DNA from: Brevibacillus fluminis
Lineage (GTDB): Bacteria; Bacillota; Bacilli; Brevibacillales; Brevibacillaceae
Length of the DNA stretch: 64,000 nt
Assembly (NCBI RefSeq): GCF_003710825.1
Contig: NZ_RHHQ01000004.1
Coordinates: forward strand, 424,648-488,647
Reading direction: 5' to 3'
Position 1 is the stretch's first letter, and each line of letters starts with the position of its first letter. A program made the position numbers and the translations under genes. The notes beneath the pieces were generated by a model. That model made no database searches. It was not told the DNA's origin and worked only from the letters and a program-made list of their open reading frames with translations. Of the stretch, positions 32,551 through 40,408 are shown piece by piece.

Positions 32551-32581
32551 TTGGAAGTTGCGCGAGGTTCTTTGCTATAAT
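32551..32581 (+). promoter_or_regulatory. Promoter of the alcohol dehydrogenase gene
   Basis: TATAAT at 32576-32581 with an extended TGC just before it; a weak -35 TTGGAA at 32551-32556. It is 60 bases before the start codon. Confidence 0.55.
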
Positions 32582-32641
32582 AATGGTGCATGACAATTTT
32601 CCTGATCGCATTTGGAACTGGAATGAAACTGGAGGGACATG

Positions 32642-33802
32642 ATGAACACTTTTGCGTACCACAATCCAACCCGCCTCTTTTTTGGCAAAGGATCGCTTGA
32701 GAACTTGGCGACCCAGATTCCAAGCGGCAGCAAGGTTCTGCTCGTCTATGGCGGCGGCAGCATCAAGAAAAATGGGCTTTATAACCAAGTCATCGAGCAG
32801 TTACATAACCTGCAGGCAAACGTATTCGAATTGAGCGGCGTGGAACCGAATCCGCGCCTCAGCACCGTCAATAAAGGTGCCGAGCTTTGCAAAAAAGAAG
32901 GCATCACGTTCATTCTCGCGGTCGGCGGCGGCAGCGTTATCGACTGCGTCAAGGCAATTGCGGCAGCGGCCAAGCTGGATGGCAATATGTGGGATGTCAT
33001 CACCCGCAAGCGTACTGTAGAGGATGCACTGCCATTTGGCACGGTGCTGACCTTGGCTGCAACCGGGTCGGAGATGAACTCCGGCAGCGTCATCACCAAC
33101 TGGGAGACGAAAGAAAAATACGGCTGGGGCAGCCCGTTGGTGTTCCCGAAATTCTCCATCCTCGATCCGACATTCACCTTCTCGGTGCCGCGCGACCAGA
33201 CGATTTACGGTATGGTCGACATCATGTCACACGTATTCGAGCAATATTTCAACCACACAGGGAATTCGCTCGTTCAGGACGGCTTCTGCGAGACGATCCT
33301 CCGCACCGTGATCGCTACCGCACCGAAATTGGTGGCGAACCTGGAAGATTATCAGTCCCGTGAAACAATTCTCTACAGCGGAACAATGGCGCTTAACGGC
33401 ACGCTTGCCATGGGCATCCAAGGCGACTGGGCCACACACAACATCGAGCATGCGGTTAGTGCCGTGTACGACATTCCGCACGGAGGCGGGCTGGCGATCT
33501 TGTTCCCGAATTGGATGGAGCATGTTCTCGATGAAGGCGTAGATCGCTTCAAACAAATGGCGATCAATGTTTTCGGCATCGATGCTACTGGAAAAACCGA
33601 CCGCGATGTCGCGCTGGAAGGTATCCGTGCCCTCCGCACCTTCTGGACGTCCATCGGTGCCCCTAGCCGCCTAGCTGATTACGGGATCGGTGAAGAGAAT
33701 CTGGAGCTGATGGCAGACAAAGCGATGGTCTATGGACCGTTTGGCCATTTCAAAGTGTTGAACCGCGATGATGTGCTCGCGATCTACCGCAAATCGCTGT
33801 AA
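32642..33802 (+). CDS. Iron-containing alcohol dehydrogenase (YugJ/BdhA-like)
   Basis: The 386-residue product begins [20 protein letters not shown]. It has the NAD(P)-binding [12 protein letters not shown] (about 95-106), the motif [17 protein letters not shown], and metal ligands in [24 protein letters not shown] and [10 protein letters not shown]. This matches group III NADPH-dependent butanol-type dehydrogenases. Two ATGs follow GGAGGG; the second has the better five-base spacing. Monocistronic, with promoter and terminator. Confidence 0.9.
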   Translation: MNTFAYHNPTRLFFGKGSLENLATQIPSGSKVLLVYGGGSIKKNGLYNQVIEQLHNLQANVFELSGVEPNPRLSTVNKGAELCKKEGITFILAVGGGSVIDCVKAIAAAAKLDGNMWDVITRKRTVEDALPFGTVLTLAATGSEMNSGSVITNWETKEKYGWGSPLVFPKFSILDPTFTFSVPRDQTIYGMVDIMSHVFEQYFNHTGNSLVQDGFCETILRTVIATAPKLVANLEDYQSRETILYSGTMALNGTLAMGIQGDWATHNIEHAVSAVYDIPHGGGLAILFPNWMEHVLDEGVDRFKQMAINVFGIDATGKTDRDVALEGIRALRTFWTSIGAPSRLADYGIGEENLELMADKAMVYGPFGHFKVLNRDDVLAIYRKSL

Positions 33803-33812
33803 GCTTTACGAA

Positions 33813-33899
33813 TTAGAAAACCTGGCTACGCCCTTTTTGGCGGAGTCGCGGTTGCACTTATACTGGATAAGAATTTTAAATTCTTATCTGTATGAAAAA
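33813..33899. repeat. Dispersed structured repeat, copy 2
   Basis: Begins TTAGAAAACCTGGCTACGCC and runs to TTCTTATCTGTATGAAAA, same orientation and stems as copy 1 at 29039. It lies ten bases after the alcohol dehydrogenase stop and just before a terminator. Confidence 0.75.
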
Positions 33900-33960
33900 A
33901 CCCTCCTTTGCAAGCACGCAGGCCGTAAAAGCCTGATGCTTCACAGGAGGGATTTTTTTT
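33900..33960. terminator. Bidirectional terminator
   Basis: CCCTCCT and AGGAGGG form the base of a stem with an inner GCAAGC/GCTT pairing; eight T follow on plus and six T (as AAAAAA) on minus. It serves the alcohol dehydrogenase and the convergent TVP38 gene. Confidence 0.75.
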
Positions 33961-34573
33961 GGTGTCGTGCTTGCCAGCGCCTGTAAATGATGTACACGAT
34001 TCCGACAAAGCATCCATACGATACAAGCGTTACGATTGTGAGATATAGGTTGTGAAATAACTGATCGCCCACAAACGTAAACAAAAGGATCGTCGGAATT
34101 TTGCCGAGTGCAGTCGCTATGGTGAATGATACTGTCCGCACGCTGCTAATCGCGGAATAAATGGTCACTACCGGCGAAGGCACAACCGGAATCAACCTCG
34201 CAAACAAAATGGCCAAAAAAGCATTCGCTTCAAACAAATCCGTGAATTCGTCCACTTTCGGGTATCGCGCAAGCATTTTTTGACCGGATTTCTGATAGCC
34301 ATAGCGTACAAAGAGAAACAAGAGCACCGCCGAACCGAATCCGCCCGTCCAATTGATCAGCGCCCCCATGGCAGCACCGTATTTCGCTCCCATCATCCCG
34401 GCAAAAACGCCGTAGGGAAAAACCGGGAACAGCCCCAAAAAGATCGCTGCCACAAACATGTAGGGCAACAAATGCACATCTCCGGTTTTGAGCCAGGCTG
34501 TAATCTTGTTGAGGTTCCCAAACGCTGCCAACAAAATGATCAGGTAGCCGGCAAGCAGCAGCCACTTTTTCAT
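33941..34573 (-). CDS. TVP38/TMEM64 family membrane protein
   Basis: The 210-residue product begins MKKWLLLAGYLIILLAAFG. Five or six membrane segments; the conserved VTT/SNARE-associated region includes FPVFPYGVFAGMMGAKYG (about 55-72) and FLAILFARLIPVVPSPVV (about 118-135). Family members (DedA relatives) act in lipid or polyprenol transport. The C-terminus is basic. Ribosome binding site is weak (GTAGGTAG). Confidence 0.85.
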   Translation of the reverse strand: MKKWLLLAGYLIILLAAFGNLNKITAWLKTGDVHLLPYMFVAAIFLGLFPVFPYGVFAGMMGAKYGAAMGALINWTGGFGSAVLLFLFVRYGYQKSGQKMLARYPKVDEFTDLFEANAFLAILFARLIPVVPSPVVTIYSAISSVRTVSFTIATALGKIPTILLFTFVGDQLFHNLYLTIVTLVSYGCFVGIVYIIYRRWQARHQKKSLL

Positions 34574-34944
34574 CTACCTACGGCTGCACGTGACGGGTCC
34601 TTTGTGTCCATTCGCCTACCCCCTTTCATGCATAAGGGTAGTGTTGCCAGTTTTTTGATCGACAACACGCACTAGCGATCGTCGACTCGACCAGAAAGGC
34701 GGTTGGTAGTTGGTAACTTCCACTTACAATCATTTGTTCAGTATTTGTTCAGTGGGTGAATGTTATATTGATCTGGGGAAATAAGGCACTTTTTATATGA
34801 GGAGGATTGAGATTTTACAGTTGATGGAACGCCGTGTGCGTTGAAAGGCGCCCGCACGGTGTAGGCTCGTTATAAAACCGATAGATAGAGAAGGTATAAG
34901 ACGAGAATAGCGATTATCAGCCGGCTAACTTACTTGAAATCGTA
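34574..34944. other. Intergenic region with group II intron-like scar
   Basis: It contains the upstream region of the TVP38 gene, an AGGAGG at 34799-34804 that is not followed by a useful ORF, and at 34815-34868 a segment like a group II intron stem. The reading frame of the S-layer-like fragment opens at about 34900. Confidence 0.5.
34815..34868 (+). mobile_element. Possible group II intron remnant
   Basis: TTGATGGAACGCCGTGTGCG, then a TTGAAAGG loop and CGC-CCGCACGGTGT, form a CCGTG/CACGG plus GCG/CGC stem. From memory this is like the stem that precedes the intron-encoded protein in Bacillus-type group II introns. No reverse transcriptase and no clear domain V are present. A fragment at best. 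Confidence 0.4.
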
Positions 34945-35664
34945 ATGCTCGATGGCAAAGATGGCGTTAGCCCGCAAGATGGGGAAGCTGAAACCATTCG
35001 TTTGAAATTCTCAGCGAATCTTGATCCGCTTACTGTGCAATCAGATTCTTTTACGGTTGAAGGATTTACCGTTGAGTCCATTCGCGCAACCGATAAAGGC
35101 GGCAGAATTCCAGGTGAAACTTTATATCGAGATGGTGAGCGTAACTACATCACGATCAAAGTCATTCCTCGTCCAGGAACTGATTTTGAACCAAGAGTGA
35201 CACAAAAATCAGGCGCTACGATCAAAGATATAAATAATGTTTCTTACGATGGTATTCGTGTACAGGCAACAGATTTGGCAGCACCGGTAATAACGAATGC
35301 CGAATTTATCGACAATGGAACAGTCGGTGTTGTAGATATAGGAGACAAAATTAAGATTACTTTGTCCGAACAAGTATCTGGTAATGTAGCTGATTTGTAT
35401 AATGATTTTACGTTGGATAATAGTTCGGAAGCTTTCTCATTTACGAACAATGATGAATTCAGCATAGATCATAACGTAGTGACCGTAACAATACAGGATC
35501 CTACTACAATAGCGAAGATATGGGCAAACACTTCAATCATTATTACTTCAAATGCAAGCTATGTTTCGTTGACGGATGCTTCCGGAAACAAAGCGAAGCC
35601 CGGTAAACAATTGGATTCCACTCCTCTGACTATCGAGATTGAAGACGTTCCTGAAGTCAATTAA
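34900..35664 (+). pseudogene. Orphan S-layer-like protein fragment
   Basis: The first ATG at 34945 opens 239 codons; the frame extends back to about 34900 with no ribosome binding site. The product is beta-rich and acidic, with two Ig-like units (IRLKFSANLDPLTVQSDSF and IKITLSEQVSGNVADLYNDF) as in bacterial S-layer or SLH-linked surface proteins. There is no signal peptide or SLH domain. It looks like the 3' end of a larger gene left after rearrangement, next to an intron-like scar. It is AT-rich. Confidence 0.55.
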
Positions 35665-35671
35665 TTCTTTG

Positions 35672-35700
35672 GACCTCACCATGATATGGTGAGGTTTTTC
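35672..35700 (+). terminator. Terminator after the S-layer-like fragment
   Basis: CCTCACCAT-GAT-ATGGTGAGG followed by TTTTTC on the plus strand. A good terminator has remained behind the fragment, which suggests that a functional gene once ended here. Confidence 0.75.
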
Positions 35701-35730
35701 TCTCTTGTATACTGCCACATAGCAAGCATA

Positions 35731-35754
35731 AGGCGCTGCCCGCAAGCAGCGCCT
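35731..35754 (-). terminator. Hairpin after the MFS gene
   Basis: AGGCGCTGC pairs perfectly with GCAGCGCCT around a six-base loop, 11 bases beyond the stop of the leftward MFS gene. No T-run follows on minus, so termination is not certain. Confidence 0.45.
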
Positions 35755-35764
35755 CGTTGTCATG

Positions 35765-37009
35765 TTATTTTTTCTTCCTCAGCACGCGGCCGAAAACAAG
35801 TAAGATCGGTGACAGCAGCGCAGCCGCAACCACCAAGGAAGCCCTGACAGACAGTCGATTACCGACCCAACCGACAAGCGGGCCACCCCCGCTTTGACCG
35901 AGCGCATTCGATTGGCTCATCATCGACAGGACCGTAGCGCGCACGTTGCTTTCAATGTTCATGTTGAGCCACGTATCGTACATCGGCTCTTCCAACGACT
36001 TGATCACACCGATCGCGAGCAGTGCGCACAGCGCCCAGACAAAGGTGGGCGAGAACGCAAACACCACCAATCCAACGATTCGCAAGCCCGTTAGGACGAA
36101 CATCCCGACAAGGACCACACGCTCCTTGCTCATATCCAACCGTTTTTCGGCAAGCTGCACCGCAATAAGGCTGACAAACGTAGATAAAACCGAGATTATC
36201 CCAAACCAGATCGCCATCGAAAGCGGGATGTCAGCGGGAAAACCGATATCCGCAATTACATGCGCTTCCCACAATCGGTCGTAGCCTTCGGACGCCGCTC
36301 CGCTGAAGATGGTCACGACGAGAATCGCCAAAAGCACCGGTTGGCGCCGGATCACTTTCGCACCGGAAAGCCACGTTGTTTTCATCTCATGGAAATGGGA
36401 CGTGTCTCCCGTTCGTTCCGGACGTACGAAATTCGTCTCCTTCATAAACAGGATAAGGAAGAAACCTAACCCGAGATAGAGGAAGCCGCCAATCATATAA
36501 GGCAGGTTAGAAGCGAACGAATACAGCCCAACGCTTGCCGCGATTCCAATCAAAGTCCCGAGCAGCGAAAAGCGTTTGGTGCGCAAGAACAGCGCCCCGA
36601 CCGTGTCCTCCCCCACTTCATCGACGATCCAGGCGGTGTTCGCACCACTTAAAAACGTGTAGCCCACACCTTTGACGAATTCACTGAACAACAGCCAAGC
36701 GAACATTGGTATCAACAGACTCCCTTGTGCGAGCCATTGCACATTGCCTCCTAGCACGAAGCCGATTCCAAGAACGAACATTCCGATAATCACTGAACGT
36801 CTGCGGCTGTATGTATCAGCCACAACGCCTGTAATCCCTTCAAACATAAATGCCGTTATTTCCAATACCGTCCCCACAATCAACAGCTGAAACGGGTTTA
36901 GACCGAGCGTCGTGATGAAATAGACGGCATAGGTCGTAAACATCGTAGCGTTGGCGAGGGACATCATAAACATCATCGTTATATAAACTTGCGACGCGCG
37001 TGATTGCAT
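35765..37009 (-). CDS. MFS transporter
   Basis: The 414-residue product begins MQSRASQVYITMMFMMSLAN with twelve predicted membrane segments. The MFS loop GVVADTYSRRRSVI lies near residue 60. It looks like a drug or metabolite exporter of the MFS_1 type. AAAGGTGG lies 11 bases before the ATG. No linked regulator. Confidence 0.85.
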   Translation of the reverse strand: MQSRASQVYITMMFMMSLANATMFTTYAVYFITTLGLNPFQLLIVGTVLEITAFMFEGITGVVADTYSRRRSVIIGMFVLGIGFVLGGNVQWLAQGSLLIPMFAWLLFSEFVKGVGYTFLSGANTAWIVDEVGEDTVGALFLRTKRFSLLGTLIGIAASVGLYSFASNLPYMIGGFLYLGLGFFLILFMKETNFVRPERTGDTSHFHEMKTTWLSGAKVIRRQPVLLAILVVTIFSGAASEGYDRLWEAHVIADIGFPADIPLSMAIWFGIISVLSTFVSLIAVQLAEKRLDMSKERVVLVGMFVLTGLRIVGLVVFAFSPTFVWALCALLAIGVIKSLEEPMYDTWLNMNIESNVRATVLSMMSQSNALGQSGGGPLVGWVGNRLSVRASLVVAAALLSPILLVFGRVLRKKK

Positions 37010-37238
37010 ACAGCAGGTTCCACCTTTTACGGCAGAAGATGCGCTGCGTATGGTTTACACGCCAGTATTGCCCTTTTGCTGCTTTCTTTCGTACACCTAC
37101 GCGCGCATCGCTCTGCCAGAGTTATTTTCCTTGCTCATTTCGCTTTGGGCAGATTTGATGAGTACTAACATGCCAAAACACCTCCGAATGATTGTTAATT
37201 ACCATTATATGTCGTTTTATGGATTTGCAAAGAAAAAC

Positions 37239-37598
37239 TTAATAGCCGACTTCCACCGAAGCGATCACGATGTAGGCGAGATCATTTCGATCCTCTTTGT
37301 CTGCCAGAACGACACCACTGCTCGTCAGCATGCCGCCCTCCACGACCTCAAAGCTTACCTCGCCATATGGCAATTCCGCCCTAACCGTCTCCAGATCGAG
37401 CTTGTCCTGATCGGCTGGGACTGCCAAACGTACATTCACTTTCATGTTGTGGATATTGTTTTCTGGCAAAACAGAACGCAGACCGGGCATGGAGTTGTGA
37501 TGAATCGCATTTTGCACCGCACGAACCGCCGCTTTGGTCACGTTTTGTCCATGGAGATCGATCCCCATGCCGATTTCAATAAACATTACTTTTTCCAT
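37239..37598 (-). CDS. Lin0512 family protein
   Basis: The 119-residue product begins MEKVMFIEIGMGIDLHGQNV, the hallmark of the Lin0512 family, followed by TKAAVRAVQNAIHHNSMPGL (about 21-40) and a C-terminal strand AYIVIASVEVGY. Family function is unknown; the fold is a small ring-forming alpha/beta protein. AAGGAGTG precedes the ATG; an upstream in-frame ATG lacks a site. Confidence 0.85.
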   Translation of the reverse strand: MEKVMFIEIGMGIDLHGQNVTKAAVRAVQNAIHHNSMPGLRSVLPENNIHNMKVNVRLAVPADQDKLDLETVRAELPYGEVSFEVVEGGMLTSSGVVLADKEDRNDLAYIVIASVEVGY

Positions 37599-37808
37599 GA
37601 TGTGCACACTCCTTTTTTTTTCATTGGCCAAACGTAGTGTACCACGCTTTGTGTCGGGTTTACCAAAAAATCCGGAAAGCAGCATGCGCTCTATCACTCT
37701 TATCCTCTAAAATTACTTTCTCTGTTGAACAGTCGATCGGATTTGAGGTAACTGCCGAGTCTCACTATTATGTAAACTCCTTGAATAGGTTGTAACCAAA
37801 TACTGTTT

Positions 37809-37847
37809 TCGCCCCCGTTTGTTCCCACCATAATCGGGGGATTTTTT
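37809..37847 (+). terminator. Orphan terminator
   Basis: CCCCCG and CGGGGG form a stem closed by an 18-base loop; ATTTTTTG follows. No plus-strand gene ends nearby. Confidence 0.6.
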
Positions 37848-38038
37848 GTCGTAAAAAAGGAAAAAGGATAGATTACTGACTCGCTAGATTCGTGTCTCTA
37901 CAAGACGTTTATCGTGTATTAATAGGAGTGGATTTACTAGAAATTCAGGCAGTAGTTTAGTTCATGCTGCTTGTCAGATACGTATGTATACAACATGAAA
38001 GAGCATCAGAGATAAATGAAAGGGAGGGATACTAGACT

Positions 38039-38065
38039 ATGAAATTTTGCATGATCGAACGATGA
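38039..38065 (+). CDS. Possible leader peptide MKFCMIER
   Basis: Eight codons plus stop, with the strong site AAAGGGAGGG ten bases before the ATG. It lies 42 bases ahead of the permease start. It could be an attenuation leader or chance. Confidence 0.25.
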   Translation: MKFCMIER

Positions 38066-38106
38066 AGATGGTTTCATGAATTCAAATTAAGGAGAGTGTT
38101 TCATGG

Positions 38107-39459
38107 ATGTCCGAATTAATGATTCCGCTAACCATCCTGTCCTTCCTTTGCACCATTGCTTTCATCTTCTGGCGGCCTCAAGTTAACGAGGCAATCCCTG
38201 CAACCGTTGGCGCTGTCTTGGTTTTATTAAGTGGAAGTGTTACCTTATCTGATTTGGGGGTCATCACGGAAACCATAGGCGGAGCTGCGATTACCATCAT
38301 GGCTACGATTGTCATGGCCATTGTGTTGGAAAGCTTTGGATTCTTTCAGTGGGCGGCTGAAAAGCTGGTTGAAAAAGCAAAAGGGTCAGGATTTCGTCTT
38401 TTCTGGCTCGTTAACCTGTTTTGTTTTCTGATGACGCTGTTTGTGAATAACGACGGCAGTATCTTGATAACCACGCCAATCCTTATCATGGTACTCCATC
38501 ACCTCGGTTTGAAAAATCATCAAAAAATACCCTTTCTCCTATCGGGAGCATTAATTGCGACCGCGTCAAGCGCCCCGATCGGCGTGAGCAACATCGTGAA
38601 TTTGATCGCTTTAAAAATCGTTCACATGGATCTATATATGCATACCGCGATGATGTTCATCCCTGCTACACTTGGGCTAATTCTCCTTGTAGCGCTTCTG
38701 TTTGCCAATTTCTATCGGATCTTACCACGTACGATACCTACCACGATGGCAGGGTTATGGAACTATTCCCCTGATAAACAACATCACCCGCTAAAAGGAG
38801 CACCTTTAGAGATTACCGTGGAGAATCGCGGAAAATTCATGCGAAATATCTTGATCTTTGTCTTTGCCGTTCGCGTGGGTCTTTTTGTCGCTTCCTATTT
38901 CCAAATTCCCGTGGCACTAGCTGCTGTTTTCGGATCGCTCGTCCTTCTGGGATGGCGTTGGTATCGCTTGCGCATTCCGCCTACTGATATGGTGAAGAAA
39001 ACACCTTGGTATATCCTTGTTTTTGCCTTCAGTATGTACGTGATTATTTACGGGTTGCACAATATCGGGTTAACGCAATGGCTCATCAATTTCCTCCAAC
39101 CGATCGCTTCAGGAGGATTGCTTCATGCGAGTGTCATGATGGGCGTTTTGGTTTCGATCCTCTCGAACCTATTCAACAATCATCCGGCATTGATGGTGGG
39201 AACCATTACGCTGACCAGTATGGGCCTTGATCCGCTCACACTGAAAATCTCGTATCTTGCAAGCGTTATTGGTAGCGATGTAGGCTCCCTGCTTTTACCG
39301 ATTGGAACCTTAGCCACCCTGATGTGGATGCATATCCTCAAGAAAAACAAAGTGAAAATCACCTGGGGTGAATATTTGAAAGTAACCTCGGTCGTCATTC
39401 CAATTACCGTCATGTTTACGCTAGTTATTTTGGCGTATTGGGTTTCTTGGATTTTTTAG
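38107..39459 (+). CDS. ArsB/NhaD-type anion or Na+/H+ transporter
   Basis: The 450-residue product begins MSELMIPLTILSFLCTIAFI. Ten to twelve membrane segments and the IT-superfamily features: FLMTLFVNNDGSILITTPIL (about 117-136), LIATASSAPIGVSNIVNL (about 158-175) and LSNLFNNHPALMVGT (about 355-369). The paired N-x-x-P/S hairpins are typical of ArsB, SLC13 and NhaD carriers. Substrate not settled; no ars genes nearby. GGAGAG precedes. It is followed after 31 bases by the DUF2642 gene, probably an operon. Confidence 0.8.
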   Translation: MSELMIPLTILSFLCTIAFIFWRPQVNEAIPATVGAVLVLLSGSVTLSDLGVITETIGGAAITIMATIVMAIVLESFGFFQWAAEKLVEKAKGSGFRLFWLVNLFCFLMTLFVNNDGSILITTPILIMVLHHLGLKNHQKIPFLLSGALIATASSAPIGVSNIVNLIALKIVHMDLYMHTAMMFIPATLGLILLVALLFANFYRILPRTIPTTMAGLWNYSPDKQHHPLKGAPLEITVENRGKFMRNILIFVFAVRVGLFVASYFQIPVALAAVFGSLVLLGWRWYRLRIPPTDMVKKTPWYILVFAFSMYVIIYGLHNIGLTQWLINFLQPIASGGLLHASVMMGVLVSILSNLFNNHPALMVGTITLTSMGLDPLTLKISYLASVIGSDVGSLLLPIGTLATLMWMHILKKNKVKITWGEYLKVTSVVIPITVMFTLVILAYWVSWIF

Positions 39460-39490
39460 TTGAAATGATCATGATAGTGGGAGGATTCAA

Positions 39491-40159
39491 ATGAAAGACT
39501 TGCGTACACTTATTGGAAAACAACTGGAAGTGGTGGTTTCGGGGAAAAATCACCATACCGGAATACTGATCGATGCTGGGCTGGATCTGATCGTCCTTTA
39601 CGATGGGTACCGATATCTGTATATCCCAATTGTCCATGTGCAGCACTTTCAACAGAAAACGTCATTCGGTGAGCAAATTGAGAGCCCTACTTCTCAAGTA
39701 CCGTTCGATTCACAAACAGAAAGTATTTCTTATCGAAAAACGTTGGAGCACGCTCGCGGCCGATTCGTGGAAATCTATGTAACTGGGAATCAATCGATCC
39801 ATGGTTATGTAAATAGCATCATGAATGACTATTTTACCTTCTACTCACCCGTGTACAAAAATCTGTATATTTCACTGAACCATGTCAAATGGATAATCCC
39901 TTATACGCAGAGCGCAGCACCTTATTCATTAGACCAACAGTCTTTCCCTGTCAAACCTGCATCAGTCCCCTTATCCCGTACGTTTGAGCAGCAGTGCAAA
40001 AGATTCGTAGGAAGCATCGTTGTATTTGACTTGGGCGAACACCCGAATAAAGTCGGTCTGCTTCAACAAGTGGATTCAAACATCATTGATCTCGTAAAGG
40101 GCAATGGGGAATGGATCTATTGGAATCTCGAACATATCAAAACCATTCATGTTCCTTAA
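39491..40159 (+). CDS. Triple-repeat DUF2642-like protein
   Basis: The 222-residue product begins MKDLRTLIGKQLEVVVSGKN. It consists of three copies (about 1-60, 78-138, 160-222) of a small Sm-like barrel: repeat 1 has HHTGILIDAGLDLIVLYDG and YLYIPIVHV; repeat 2 has YVNSIMNDYFTFYSP and YISLNHVKWI; repeat 3 has VDSNIIDLVKG and YWNLEHIKTI. DUF2642 proteins are known from spore-forming bacilli, often with spore coat genes. GGGAGG precedes the ATG. A link to the permease upstream is suggested by spacing. Confidence 0.7.
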   Translation: MKDLRTLIGKQLEVVVSGKNHHTGILIDAGLDLIVLYDGYRYLYIPIVHVQHFQQKTSFGEQIESPTSQVPFDSQTESISYRKTLEHARGRFVEIYVTGNQSIHGYVNSIMNDYFTFYSPVYKNLYISLNHVKWIIPYTQSAAPYSLDQQSFPVKPASVPLSRTFEQQCKRFVGSIVVFDLGEHPNKVGLLQQVDSNIIDLVKGNGEWIYWNLEHIKTIHVP

Positions 40160-40199
40160 GTCGTTTAGAGAGAAATTACATGAAGGAGTCCTTCCAACC

Positions 40200-40337
40200 A
40201 TGAAAACAAACAAAAAAAAGACACTAAGCCACTTTCATGGCGCTCAGTGCCAACTCAGAAATATACCGTATTACTATATATTCCGCAGGTGGGATTTGGT
40301 TCAGACGAACGTCCTGCCATTTCTTAAATATCGGTAA
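40200..40337 (+). CDS. Possible 45-residue peptide
   Basis: It begins MKTNKKKTLSHFHGAQC with AAGGAG about eleven bases upstream. Basic, no known motif. It lies between the DUF2642 gene and its terminator. It may be chance. Confidence 0.25.
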   Translation: MKTNKKKTLSHFHGAQCQLRNIPYYYIFRRWDLVQTNVLPFLKYR

Positions 40338-40352
40338 TAACCTACTATACAA

Positions 40353-40392
40353 AATGAAGGGACCGTAAAAGCTCTTCATTTTTTTATTTTTG
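40353..40392 (+). terminator. Terminator after the DUF2642 gene
   Basis: AATGAAG (40353-40359) pairs with CTTCATT (40374-40380), followed by TTTTTATTTTTG. It may work in both directions for the convergent aldehyde dehydrogenase gene. Confidence 0.65.
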
Positions 40393-40408
40393 TTTCTAAT
40401 TTGTTTTA

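Larger units (their letters stand above)
37599..38106. other. Intergenic region before the ArsB/NhaD permease
   Basis: A 508-base stretch. It holds a strong plus-strand terminator at 37809-37847 (CCCCCG...CGGGGG then ATTTTTT) with no gene to its left on that strand, and a nine-codon mini-ORF (38039-38065). The orphan terminator may end a small RNA or a decayed gene. No other gene is supported. Confidence 0.5.

Noticed and set aside
37050..37637. 195-codon + frame opposite the Lin0512 gene
   Set aside because: Antisense to a conserved family gene with a good ribosome binding site.
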